NCBI GenBank assembly: GCA_021234155.1
Contig: JAJEKV010000146.1
Coordinates: 1,366,001-1,430,000 of the forward strand
Reading direction: 5' to 3'
Length of the DNA stretch: 64,000 bases
Source: Isoetes taiwanensis
Lineage: Eukaryota; Streptophyta; Lycopodiopsida; Isoetales; Isoetaceae
The notes under the pieces were generated by a model. That model did not search any database. It was not told the DNA's origin and worked only from the letters and a program-made list of their open reading frames with translations. The stretch's first letter is position 1; every line of letters starts with the position of its first letter. This document shows, one piece after another, positions 44,602 through 57,009 of this stretch. Position numbers and translations under genes: made by a program.

Positions 44602-45390
44602 TCAATACCAACAAAGCTCAGGAACTTCGTTCTGGTTATTTGAACCTTACCATGAAGCCAGATGGCCTTTCAGTAAATTTATAAGGAACTTGATATGTTT
44701 TATATACGTGACCTACTGATTTATCAGGTTTGCTGCTGTAAGAAGGGTGGTAAATTTAAAAAGGCAGAAGCAACTGAAAAAATGCGAAATTTGGGGACAC
44801 AGTCACCATCTTTAAATGGTTCTCCACAAGTTATACTAGTTGATCATGTAAGAGAACTTGCTCGGCTTCATGACGATAATTGAGCCTTTATGATTCACCT
44901 ATTAATACTTGCAGGCTTTGTCAAGCAAAGTGTATAAAAACTTAGAATGGCTCTAGTCAATGAAGCAGATGACAATCTTATGCCTTATCACATATGGGGT
45001 TTGTCATTTCCGTTAAGTGTTGATAAAAGGCTTGTTGGCATCAGAAACTTTTTATTAGGAAAGATACCTCGTAGTGGCATGATTGGCACGTGCAATGCAT
45101 TTTTTGTATATGATCTCCTGTACTTGTGCAGAATTGTACTATTGTTAATTCCAGTTTGTTGTTAATAATCATGGATTTTTTGGCTGCTCAGCAATGCAGA
45201 GCTACAAGGTATCAGCAGGAAGTTTCCACAAACAACTGATGGGCTACTTGAAATCAATGGCATTGGGAAGTGAGTCCTCCTAAGCAGTGTATTGTAATCT
45301 GAGCTACAAGCACCATGTACTATTATTATTATTTTTGTTGTTGACAGGGTAAAAAGCAACAAATATGGTGCATCATCTGCACTGCATGAA
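44602..45390 (+). pseudogene. RECQ4/BLM-like helicase C-terminal exons (HRDC), captured
   Basis: Five exon-like pieces match the C-terminal part of plant RECQ4/BLM helicases. VNTNKAQELRSG follows a ctttag acceptor (44602). KKGGKFKKAEATEKM runs from 44729 to a gtaaga donor near 44848. LSSKVYKNL then NEADDNLMPYHIW spans 44915-44998 with a one-base deletion near 44943. ISRKFPQTTDGLLEINGIGK lies at about 45200-45269, and VKSNKYG to ALHE at 45348-45390. The last two join in phase (donor gtgagt, acceptor ttgacag). LLEINGIGK plus NKYG is the HRDC helix-turn-helix core, which in intact proteins helps bind DNA. Helicase and RQC domains are absent. The frameshift and the loss of three or so codons at the third junction argue against function as RECQ. 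Confidence 0.75.
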
Positions 45391-45682
45391 GTATGTCTTC
45401 TCTAAGAAGTCCTTGAGCATAAAAGGAAGAATAGTTCAGACTGTTAGGACAGTAGCTAGTTGTGCATACATATACTTCTTATGGCACATAGCCATTTTAG
45501 ACGGTTGTTGATGGTTTGTAAACCATACATTTCTTACCTATCCACTGTACCACCAAATGGCAGCAAAATTGTTTAACGAAATCGTTGCCTACAGTACAGT
45601 TACATGCGTATTTCTTTCCTCTCAAGTATGTTTTGTTAAAATACTTGCTTAAACTTAATTTTGTATTATTGGTCTGCTTTAG

Positions 45683-45942
45683 GTGGAGGATATTGCCATA
45701 ACTGGCATTTTCAGGCTGGTTTTCAAACCATTAGTTGATGATATCCCATGCTTTGGCGCAATCATGTACTCTCTGAGGCAGCAGGTACATTTCTTCCCAT
45801 AAATCATTCCAAGCAAAAGTAAAATCCCATTTGTGAGATTGGCTTATACTTGTTACTGTTGTCCAGAAAAGTCTTTGATTTTCGGCTCAAAATACTACGT
45901 GGAGATACTGCTTCATTTCTCGGACTGGCTGGAGCTATTGAT
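45683..45942 (+). pseudogene. Plant synaptotagmin SMP-domain exons, captured
   Basis: Exon 45683-45784 translates to VEDIAITGIFRLVFKPLVDD then IPCFGAIMYSLRQQ, the strongly conserved end of the SMP lipid-transfer domain of plant synaptotagmins (SYT4/SYT5-like). It is bounded by a tttag acceptor and a gtacat donor. The next piece (45867-45942, [23 protein letters not shown]) follows a ttgtccag acceptor but needs one extra base removed to stay in frame, and ends before gtatgg. SYTs tether the ER to the plasma membrane. The membrane anchor and C2 domains are missing here. A weak VVVPI-like trace lies near 46022. The exon phase is compatible with the preceding HRDC exon. Confidence 0.75.
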
Positions 45943-46161
45943 GTATGGCTATTGATGTATGGCGGGACTTTCTGAAATAGATTCTGATTGTAAAATGCAA
46001 TGTCAAGAACGAGCCATGTAGTGGTTGTACCCATTAATTGAATACCATGTTCCGTGTCATTGTCGTGCATATTTTTTGCTATTTCTTTATCTTCCTTATT
46101 GTTATGCAAATCACTTGTTTTTTCAACTCTCATTTGTACAAATCTGTAAACAGAAACGGAT

Positions 46162-46388
46162 TCAAGAATGTTGTCACAAAAGCAATGTGAGAAGTAGAGG
46201 CCCTTGCTGCTTTGAGCTGGAGGAAAGACAAAATATCACATGTTCAATAGCTAAAGGATTTAGCATATGTCCCCCTTCAAGAATGTTGTCACAAAAGCAA
46301 TGTGAGAAGTAGAAGCCCCATCGCTTTGAGTGGAGGAAAGACAAAATATCACATGTTCAATAGCTAAAGGATTTAGCATATGTCCCCC
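46162..46388 (+). repeat. Tandem duplication, ~112-bp unit
   Basis: Two adjacent copies start caagaatgttgtcacaaaag (46162 and 46277) and end agcatatgtccccc, differing at a few bases. They lie inside the TIR element, downstream of the captured exons. Confidence 0.88.
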
Positions 46389-46889
46389 AACATTTAACAT
46401 TGCCTGGAAGTTCCATCTTTCTTTAGAAACATATCCTTCTAGTAACGTGTGTCATGTATGCAAAATATATCATTTGCTTACCTTTCGAGCAAGTGTTAAT
46501 ATTTGACGAGCATTACTTGGAACTCAGACTCAAGAAAGGCCGACTTGAGGAGACATCATAGACTTGCTAAACTTATATGCATCATAGAAGCATTATAAAT
46601 ATTCATCCAAAAGCTAGTTTCATCCTTTGAGAGACATCCCCTCTCAGTCAATAAGACCAAAATCCTTGTAATTAAAGACTTGTAAAGCCATAAGGATATA
46701 GCAAAATAATTACTTTCAAACTTGCTCATCTACGCCTAGTCACCTCGAACATTACTTTAGTCTCCATCGAAAAGAAAGCTATGTGTGGAGCACAACTTGA
46801 TGCAACTGAATCTGCTTTAATGCTAATAAAGTTCATGTAGGCTCCAGTATCTTCTAATTTTGAGTCTTCATGCAGTCCATATGGATCTG

Positions 46890-47045
46890 GCCAATCAATC
46901 TCTGATGCACATTCAAAGAATCTTTAGTGATAGAATGTTGGGCATCTGAGTAGTTAATCTTTAGTGATGGAATGTTGGGTATCTGAGCAGTTAATCAATC
47001 TCTGATGCACATTCAAAAAATCTTTAGTGTTGGAATGTTGGAATG
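46890..47045 (+). repeat. Short nested direct repeats (tctttagtgatggaatgttg)
   Basis: atctctgatgcacattcaaa occurs at 46897 and 46998, and tctttagtg(a/t)tggaatgttg occurs three times. Tandem duplication within the element interior. Confidence 0.75.
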
Positions 47046-47079
47046 TTAGTGAAAGCATATGCATTCTAGAAAGTGAAAA

Positions 47080-47462
47080 CTTAACGGAGGTATGTGCGAA
47101 GGTATTGCCGTTAGCATTAAGTTAAAAAAAAATAACATAATGGACAAATGTGTGAAGCCATTGTCGTTAGCATTAAGTTAGATTAACTTAATAGCCACCT
47201 ATGCGAAGAAATTGTCATTAGCATTAAGTTAGCACTAACTTAACCAAGGCATGTGTGAACACATTTTTATTTTGCCATTAAGTTAAAAAAAAATAACCTA
47301 ACTTGTTTTAGTCTGAAAGGATTTAACTAGTTTTCGTTATATTAAAGTCTTAACGGAAAGCTAATTTAGTCTTGGTGCGAACATAAGGGTCTCTTATAAG
47401 TTTAACTGGGCAGTTAAAAAAATTAACTTAATCCTAACTTAACGACGGGTGCGAAGGTACCC
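47080..47462. repeat. Right subterminal repeats of the TIR element
   Basis: A unit of about 57 bp, tgtgcgaagg then ttagcattaagtta, is repeated in diverged form at about 47093, 47150, 47210 and 47251 before the terminal gtgcgaaggtaccc. Each unit resembles the tip itself. Repeats of this kind near the ends are typical transposase-binding regions (established for cut-and-paste elements). Confidence 0.7.
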
Positions 47463-48659
47463 TAAGACCATTAACATCCCTCATTAACCATTAGACAAGA
47501 AAGAAAAGTAGAGTGCAACGTGAAACATGAAACTAAAACTTCGATGCCTTATGATGTCTATGTCTCCCTTTCCCTCTCTCTTTTATTAGATTGCATTGGT
47601 TAAGGATGATATCATATCATGAATCATAGGACAACCACGAATAAGGATGGGTTGTGCAATGGAACTCAGATTGATTGTGCATAAAATGGAAAGATGACAC
47701 TTTGATGTAGAGATAGTGAATGGAAAAGTATTTGATATTATGTTTTCATATCATGCATTCCAATCATCCCAACCGACTCAAGCTTGCTATTTCATTCAAG
47801 TTAGTGCAGTTTCCACAGGGCCAAACAATATGAAGGTTTGGGGTCTACCTACATAAACCTATCTTCACTATGTGGCATTCTCAAGAGTGCAAAGCATTTA
47901 GGGTATCATAGTTGCATTGCAGGCAGGCTTCAATAATCGAGAACGTGACAATGTAGCATAGTACACAAGAAAGTGGTACGCGTTGAGTCACTAGCGAGTT
48001 GGCTTTCTTGGTGGCTAGAGTAGTCATGTTTATGGGGACGTGTGATGCCGTCCATTTCAATGTCTACGATTGCTTCCTGCATGATGCACATGGTCTTTAA
48101 TTTTATCATTCGAGACTATCCTCAGATGAGTTGTCTCATGCGGTTGATAGTTATAACCCTGTTTTGGCAGTTTGTCTAAATGACTACCCCACACATTTCA
48201 CTTACATTGGCTATGATATTGTTCTAAGGAGAATTGAGGATCCCATGAAAGCCTTTGTAGATATTTAGCATTAGGCCGTCAGTGCATTCGGCTACGCGGA
48301 GATGCATTGCCGGGCACCTGTTATCATGAGATACTATGAAGTCATACACAAACACTCCTCCCCCATCGCATGACTAGCATAAATTTTGTACACATATCTA
48401 TGTCCAACAAACATAGTTTAAGATAGTTTATCAATCTTCTCAGTGTTAATTGGGTTTTTCCAACATGTACATGATATGTTGTCAATAGAGTTTTCTCGAC
48501 ATGTACATGATATGTTGTCAATACAGATCCATGGCGACATAATTATACATCCATTCCTAAGTTGCTTAAGTTGTCTTTATAGCAATGTTGATGACATATG
48601 GCTGGACATATTGCTGTACAATGTTGATGACATATGGTTGGACATATCGTTGTCATTGG

Positions 48660-48700
48660 TCTTTCTCAAAACCAAATTTGGAATTTAACAAGACCATTAA
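48660..48700 (+). other. Paralogous empty site for the TIR element
   Basis: tctttctcaaaaccaaattt leads into gaatttaacaagaccattaa without interruption. In copy 1 the same sequence is split by the element between aatttaataa and taagaccattaac. The single target triplet here (caa at 48689-48691) corresponds to the duplicated taa there. Confidence 0.85.
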
Positions 48701-49040
48701 CTTCTACCATTAATATGTGATGATGTCCATTTCAATGTCTATGATTGGTTCATATGGTCTTTCATTTTATCATACGAGACTATTGTCAAATGAGGTGTCT
48801 CATGTGGTTGTACCCCGTTTTGGCAGTTCGACTGAATGGCCACCCCACATATTTCACTTTTTCATTGGGTATGATATTCTCCGGAGGAGGATCGAGGATC
48901 CCACGAAGGCCTTGTACATATTTAACATTAGGTCATTGGTGCATTCGGCTATGTGGAGATGCATTGTCGAGCACCCGTTACCATGAAATACTATGAAGTC
49001 ACATACAACCAACTCCCCCTCGCCCCCCCCCCCAAAAAAA

Positions 49041-52023
<2,983 letters not shown>

Positions 52024-52046
52024 GAGAAGAAGAAGAAGAAGAAGAA
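52024..52046 (-). repeat. LINE 3' tail, (TTC)n
   Basis: Plus strand (aag)n directly after gagagag. On the minus strand it ends the element after the polyadenylation-like aataaac near 52055. Confidence 0.75.
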
Positions 52047-52112
52047 TGTTTATTATGTCTATGAGACCATCAGGTCTAGAAGACAGTACATTCTACAGAC
52101 AATATTGCTCAA

Positions 52113-53568
52113 TCATATATCATCTAATATGCCCTCAAGTGGGGCATCATTAGGCTCGCTCTCTTCTTTTTCATAATCGTCCAACAGTTGCCTATAATTT
52201 TTAATGGATAATTCTCTCATCTTCATCACATCTGTTAAGAAATTTCCAATAGTGTGGACCGGTTTTCCAAAGAAATCATGCAAAGAGATATTGTCTGGAA
52301 TACCATAGAGATCTCTAAGATTCTGGTAGGCAGGACAATGTAATACCAAATGATTCTCATCCTCTATCTCATCATCTCCACATACTCTGCATGTACGTCT
52401 GTATCTTGGAAGATTCCCCCATCTCCCAACCTCTACTCCCAAATGATGAGAACTTAGCCTTAATCTGCATATCATATGCCTTTTCTTGTATGAAACTTTG
52501 CCTGCAAGGTGGGGCGCTGCACATAAATTGGGATTAACTACCTTCCTGTATAAGCTCATCTTTGTTCCAGGATTACTCCACATTTTGTGTTGCACATTAA
52601 TTTTCACCCATTCGTATCTTTGCTTGATCATTAGGTACACTATCAATTGACATGCCCCATTTCCCAAGCCATTTCTCAGAGGTCTGCGCATACCAGCCTT
52701 TTACCTTGCTTTGTTCCATAGCTAATCTCGGGAGCCTATCATTTTCCATCTCAATGACCTTTGCCACATATTTTAATGTGCAATATATAGCTTCTGCTTC
52801 AAGTGGCATCATGTCCGAATCCGCCAACATCATCGGATAGGGAGTTTGCATTTTTACTCCTAATTCTGTTAATAAGAATTTCTTTTGTATCTTCTCCACA
52901 CGCTTCCACATATCTTGTGATAGTCCCGGCCCCCATGCCTCACATCCATAAAGCACCACGGATCTCACTAAGGACTCGTATAACATCTTTTTAAGCTTCC
53001 AATCAACAATTTCAGCTTTCCTGCATTTTCTTTGCATGGCAAATAATGCTTTTGTACCTCCATCCGTCCTTTGCTCAACAGCCTTATTCCAAGTATAATT
53101 ATGGTCAATTATCAGCCCCAAATATTTATATGTACTAGATATCTCCACCTCCTGACCATCATAGAGAAAATGAAAGTCCCGCATTCGAGTTCCAAATATC
53201 AGGATTTTAGTTTTTTTAAGGTTAACTTTCATCTCAGTAGCTTTGCAGAAAGCGACAAGAGCGTCTAAATGCTTTTGCATGTCAGCAGCATTTCTGGCAA
53301 ATATAACAATATCATCAGCATAAAGCGACAGCCAATGTGATCACATGAGATCCATTTTGTCCCCCCGCCATCATGGTACCTTCACCTCCGTGTGTTTTTT
53401 ATAACATTTTTTTAGCCAAGCTTCAAGCTGATCTATATATATGCCTTGATAACAACGTAGAAATTATAAAGTGGACATCCCTGCTTCACACCTATGTTAC
53501 TCATTACATCCTCGTCACATTCCTTACGAGATCTCAAAAGCGGAAAGGAGAGCTGCACTACTACCTTC
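52113..53568 (-). pseudogene. LINE ORF2, C-terminal half (broken)
   Basis: Continuation of ORF2 in several frames. Near 53430-53618 a fragment with SNIGVKQGCPL (RT motif B region) is out of frame with the main ORF. At 53318-53280 comes LSLYADDIVIFA, the catalytic YADD of RT motif C, in the frame of the 227-aa ORF (52597-53280) that carries the thumb (MKVNLKKTKILIFG, YKYLGLIIDHNYTW). Near 52615 the frame shifts again into the 192-aa ORF, which ends with RLRSSHHLGVEVGRW-like sequence, CRVCG, EDENHLVLHCP. The last pieces are the CxxC...H...C cluster common after LINE reverse transcriptases. At least two frame changes and a probable small deletion around 53330-53440 make it non-functional. Confidence 0.85.
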
Positions 53569-55488
53569 TCATACAAGATGACTATCCTTTGCATTACGTA
53601 GTGCCTGTGGTACCCCAATGCATTTCATATAATCCCATATATTTCTTCTCCGCAGCATATCAAACGCTTTTGTAAGGTCCACAAAAAGAGCAAAGAGGGG
53701 TTTTTTGGTATTCTTCACGGAATCCATTACTGCTCTAATTGTGACTAGGTGATCCACCGTGCATTTTTTGGGCCTGAATCCTGCTTGTCCCATTGCTCTA
53801 CAATCATTCTCCTCTGCCCATGTATTTATTTTGCGCTCCAGTATTGTTGCAAACAATTTGGAGAAAAGGCCGCTAATCATAATCATCCTATAGTTATTAG
53901 GATCCCTAGTATCACCTGCTTTATGTACCGGTACTACTCTGTTTATTTGCCATGCCGATGGGAATCCATGCAATAGTGCGTCATTCATCATATTGGTTAC
54001 AACTTTAGCCACAGTAGGACCAGCCCATTTAATCATCTCCGCTGCTAACCCAAATGCATTTGTTGCCCTTCCGCATGATAATTTACTTATCCCATTCTTC
54101 ACATCATCCTCTGTAAAAACAAGAATTTCTCCTTCCCTATGCATCTCATCGTTTAAACCAGCAATGTGATAAAGACCACGTACCTGTTGCATTAAATCTT
54201 CCACTTCCAACATATTGGGTTGATGTCCTTTTGATTTCAATCGTGCCCAGAATCGCCTTGGTTCATCTAGTAAGGTACCAATTAATATTTCTTGTTTCTT
54301 ATACAGATACGCCCTCTTTTTCCTCCTTACTAACTTACGATATTCCATTCTGCGCTTACATTTATCTTCCTTTGCTGCCATTTTAAATTCAGCCAGCTTT
54401 GCCTTACATTTTTGGTCATACCATCCATTGCATGGCAATCCTTTTGCTTTCCGTTGTGACATAAAACATGAAGTTGCCGCATCTAGTAACATATTAGTCA
54501 GCATATCATTATCACTATCTGCTTGACTTGTCCATTTAATGCTACTGGCCTGTGCCTCACAAAGCTGCATATATATCTCTTTCTTGCCTGCTTGCATGCG
54601 CATGGAGACATTATTCTCCGCAGTATTGGGCATTGGCATTAGCCTACACATCACCTGCATGTGCATCACTATCGGGTAATGATCAGATGTGGCCAGTGAG
54701 TCATCCACAAAATAATCAGATATATAATCTATCATATGTGTCCCTGTCAACAACAGATCTACTACACTAGCACCATCCCCTTTAGCACCAATAGAAGTGC
54801 ATTTTTTTGAAGCTGGAAATTTCTTAATGCCATTAATAATAATTAACTCCAAACCTCCACACATATTGAGCAAGTGGCTGCCTTGTGCTTGCACCTCACC
54901 ATAGCGGTCCTCCGTATCTCTAGCCCATCCAGCTGCTTCCAATTCTTCATTGCTCATTTGTTCCATCCAAATAGGATCTCCCAAATCATTAGCAACATAT
55001 GCTTGCCTATTGGCAATTCTACTGTTAAAGTCTCCTATCAGAATAAGATCTCCCTGTGCACTTAGGCCCAAAGCATCCTGCTCTAAATGATGGAAAGCAT
55101 CATCCTTATCCATATCTGCTGCTGCATATGTTGGTGATTCTCTCGGTGGGAAGTAGCAGCCTGCAACATATATTTTTCTTGTTTTTCCCATGCATTCCAG
55201 CCAAATGTACTGTTTAGAAGAGTCCTTCTTAATCAGCTTGACTGCATCCAAAAGATGCTTTCTAATATAGCAGGCAATTCCTCCAAAACCTTTCCTTCTC
55301 CATCCTTTTACATTCCATACAGAGTGCAGTAACATAAATCCGTTTATTTCTGGAAGTCCATATTCTTCGTGTTCATGTGTTTCTACCAGGAAGACCACAT
55401 CCCATGATTTGAGAACATCATGTAATAAAGCGACATCGTCCGCCCTACCATTAATGTTCCACAAACAAAACCTGATGGTCTGACATCC
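53569..55488 (-). CDS. LINE ORF2, endonuclease plus start of reverse transcriptase
   Basis: The open frame follows the ORF1 stop without a frame change. It starts with RFCLWNINGR, the first strand of an APE-type endonuclease. Further motifs in order: FLVETHEHE (metal-binding Glu), GCYFPP, LIGDFNSRI (catalytic Asp-Asn), and TSDHYPIVMH (catalytic Asp-His). The RT part contains PNNYRMIMISGLFSKLF, QAGFRPKKCTVDHL and ALFVDLTKAFD (motif A with its catalytic Asp). About 630 residues are open before the frame breaks at 53569. There is no ATG before the first endonuclease strand, so this domain could only be made complete by a non-AUG start, reinitiation at an upstream codon or readthrough of the TAG at 55491-55489. 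The intact protein would nick target DNA and prime cDNA synthesis there. Confidence 0.88.
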   Translation of the reverse strand, partial: GCQTIRFCLWNINGRADDVALLHDVLKSWDVVFLVETHEHEEYGLPEINGFMLLHSVWNVKGWRRKGFGGIACYIRKHLLDAVKLIKKDSSKQYIWLECMGKTRKIYVAGCYFPPRESPTYAAADMDKDDAFHHLEQDALGLSAQGDLILIGDFNSRIANRQAYVANDLGDPIWMEQMSNEELEAAGWARDTEDRYGEVQAQGSHLLNMCGGLELIIINGIKKFPASKKCTSIGAKGDGASVVDLLLTGTHMIDYISDYFVDDSLATSDHYPIVMHMQVMCRLMPMPNTAENNVSMRMQAGKKEIYMQLCEAQASSIKWTSQADSDNDMLTNMLLDAATSCFMSQRKAKGLPCNGWYDQKCKAKLAEFKMAAKEDKCKRRMEYRKLVRRKKRAYLYKKQEILIGTLLDEPRRFWARLKSKGHQPNMLEVEDLMQQVRGLYHIAGLNDEMHREGEILVFTEDDVKNGISKLSCGRATNAFGLAAEMIKWAGPTVAKVVTNMMNDALLHGFPSAWQINRVVPVHKAGDTRDPNNYRMIMISGLFSKLFATILERKINTWAEENDCRAMGQAGFRPKKCTVDHLVTIRAVMDSVKNTKKPLFALFVDLTKAFDMLRRRNIWDYMKCIGVPQALRNAKDSHLV

Positions 55489-56484
55489 CTATTCCTGTAT
55501 TATGACTTTCCCATTCTTCCAGGTAACCATTTTTCCATTTTGTTTGGCCTCCTTCATTTTCTGTAACTCTTGCCTCTGCTGTTGGAATTGTGAAGCAGTC
55601 AAGTCATTGTTCAGCCATATGCGCTCCTCTTTAAGAGAAGATCTTTTCTGCATTACTCTTCTTTTGGATTCCATATCTGCAAACTTAACCACTACGGTGC
55701 GATCCTTCTCACTCTGTTTACCAATTCTATAAGCATCTAGGATTCCATTTGCTGGTATGTGCAGTTTAGCTCTCACAAATTCCTCAACTTCTTCTTTAGT
55801 ATTTTCAGATTCTTTTTCCGGTAACCCAACTATGCGCATATTCAATGCCTTCCTTTCTCTTTCCTGCTTTTCAACTATATCATTCATCCGATCATTCAAT
55901 TTATTTATCACATCTGTGAAGCTTTCTTCTCCATGATCATCTATCCCCTGATATGAAATGGCTGGTGTTTCCTTCAGTTTATTTATCTCTTGCATAATAG
56001 AAATATTTTCCTGTTTCAATGTATGGAAGGAATCTGTCATACCTTGCAGAAGCTCCAGAATTTTTGTCTCCCTTGCAGCAGCTTCTCTTCTTGTCTGTTC
56101 CATTGTTTCCAGTATCTTCAGCATCAGAGTTCTGGAGGCAGACATCTCATTCAGCATTTGGCATATCAGCATGTGCATCCCTGCGAAATTGGCTTGGCCA
56201 GGTTCTAATAGATTTTGCTCATTGATTGGCAGTGTGGCAGAGCCGGAATCGGCAGAGCTATCATCCGATTCTGTGTCAGAGGGAGGCTGTTCAGACTTTT
56301 TACCCTTTTTACTACCTTTAGTCCCGTGACTTGCAGCAGAAATAGCAGCCGAATCTTCACCTTTGTTATTCCCGATGTCAAGGCCTCCTGCAGCAGACCC
56401 TGTAGCAGACGTGCCTCCTGCAGCAGACCCTGTAGCAGACGTGGATGCATCAGACTTCACTTTACCCTGTTTTTTTTGCGCCAT
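55489..56484 (-). CDS. LINE ORF1, coiled-coil RNA-binding protein
   Basis: I place the start at the ATG at 56484 (MAQKKQGKVKSDAS), just after the (CT)n tract; a longer frame upstream is only Leu-Ser repeat from that tract. The 331-aa product has a low-complexity Ser/Gly/Ala N-terminus with a near-repeat SATGSAAGG, a charged linker, and a coiled coil (about residues 115-205, LKILETMEQTRREAAARETK). An RRM-like part follows (NMRIVGLPEKESENT, LDAYRIGKQSEKDRTVVVKF), then a basic C-terminal domain (KKEAKQNGKM-like end). This order, coiled coil, RRM, C-terminal domain, is that of L1-type ORF1 proteins, which trimerise and bind the element RNA. The frame is intact. It ends with TAG at 55491-55489. 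Confidence 0.85.
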   Translation of the reverse strand: MAQKKQGKVKSDASTSATGSAAGGTSATGSAAGGLDIGNNKGEDSAAISAASHGTKGSKKGKKSEQPPSDTESDDSSADSGSATLPINEQNLLEPGQANFAGMHMLICQMLNEMSASRTLMLKILETMEQTRREAAARETKILELLQGMTDSFHTLKQENISIMQEINKLKETPAISYQGIDDHGEESFTDVINKLNDRMNDIVEKQERERKALNMRIVGLPEKESENTKEEVEEFVRAKLHIPANGILDAYRIGKQSEKDRTVVVKFADMESKRRVMQKRSSLKEERIWLNNDLTASQFQQQRQELQKMKEAKQNGKMVTWKNGKVIIQE

Positions 56485-57004
<520 letters not shown>

Positions 57005-57009
57005 AGCTC

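Larger units (their letters stand above)
43661..47462 (+). mobile_element. PIF/Harbinger-like TIR transposon carrying gene fragments
   Basis: The left end gggtgccttcgcac (43661) and the complement of the right end, gggtaccttcgcac (47462), are terminal inverted repeats. They extend inward with shared cgttaagttaggatt. The 3-bp target duplication taa lies at 43658-43660 and 47463-47465. A 3-bp T/A-only duplication and G-rich tips are typical of PIF/Harbinger elements (established). No transposase is seen, so the element is non-autonomous. Inside, on the plus strand, are exons of a RECQ4-like helicase and a synaptotagmin-like protein. A paralogous site without the element exists at 48660-48700. 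Confidence 0.88.
43533..49040 (+). repeat. Direct duplication, first copy split by a transposon
   Basis: Copy 1 starts gcatgactagcatagattct (43533) and copy 2 starts gcatgactagcataaatttt (about 48368). Both run through tctttctcaaaaccaaatt, then accattaac, then a block with gtccatttcaatgtct (48046 and 48724), and end near gaagtca(t)acac(a). In copy 1 the 3.8-kb transposon and about 0.5 kb of other sequence are added. The later block (48040-48360 and 48716-49020) keeps long similar stretches such as gcattcggcta and gagatgcattg, so it may be a decayed coding region; no family is recognised. Confidence 0.75.
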
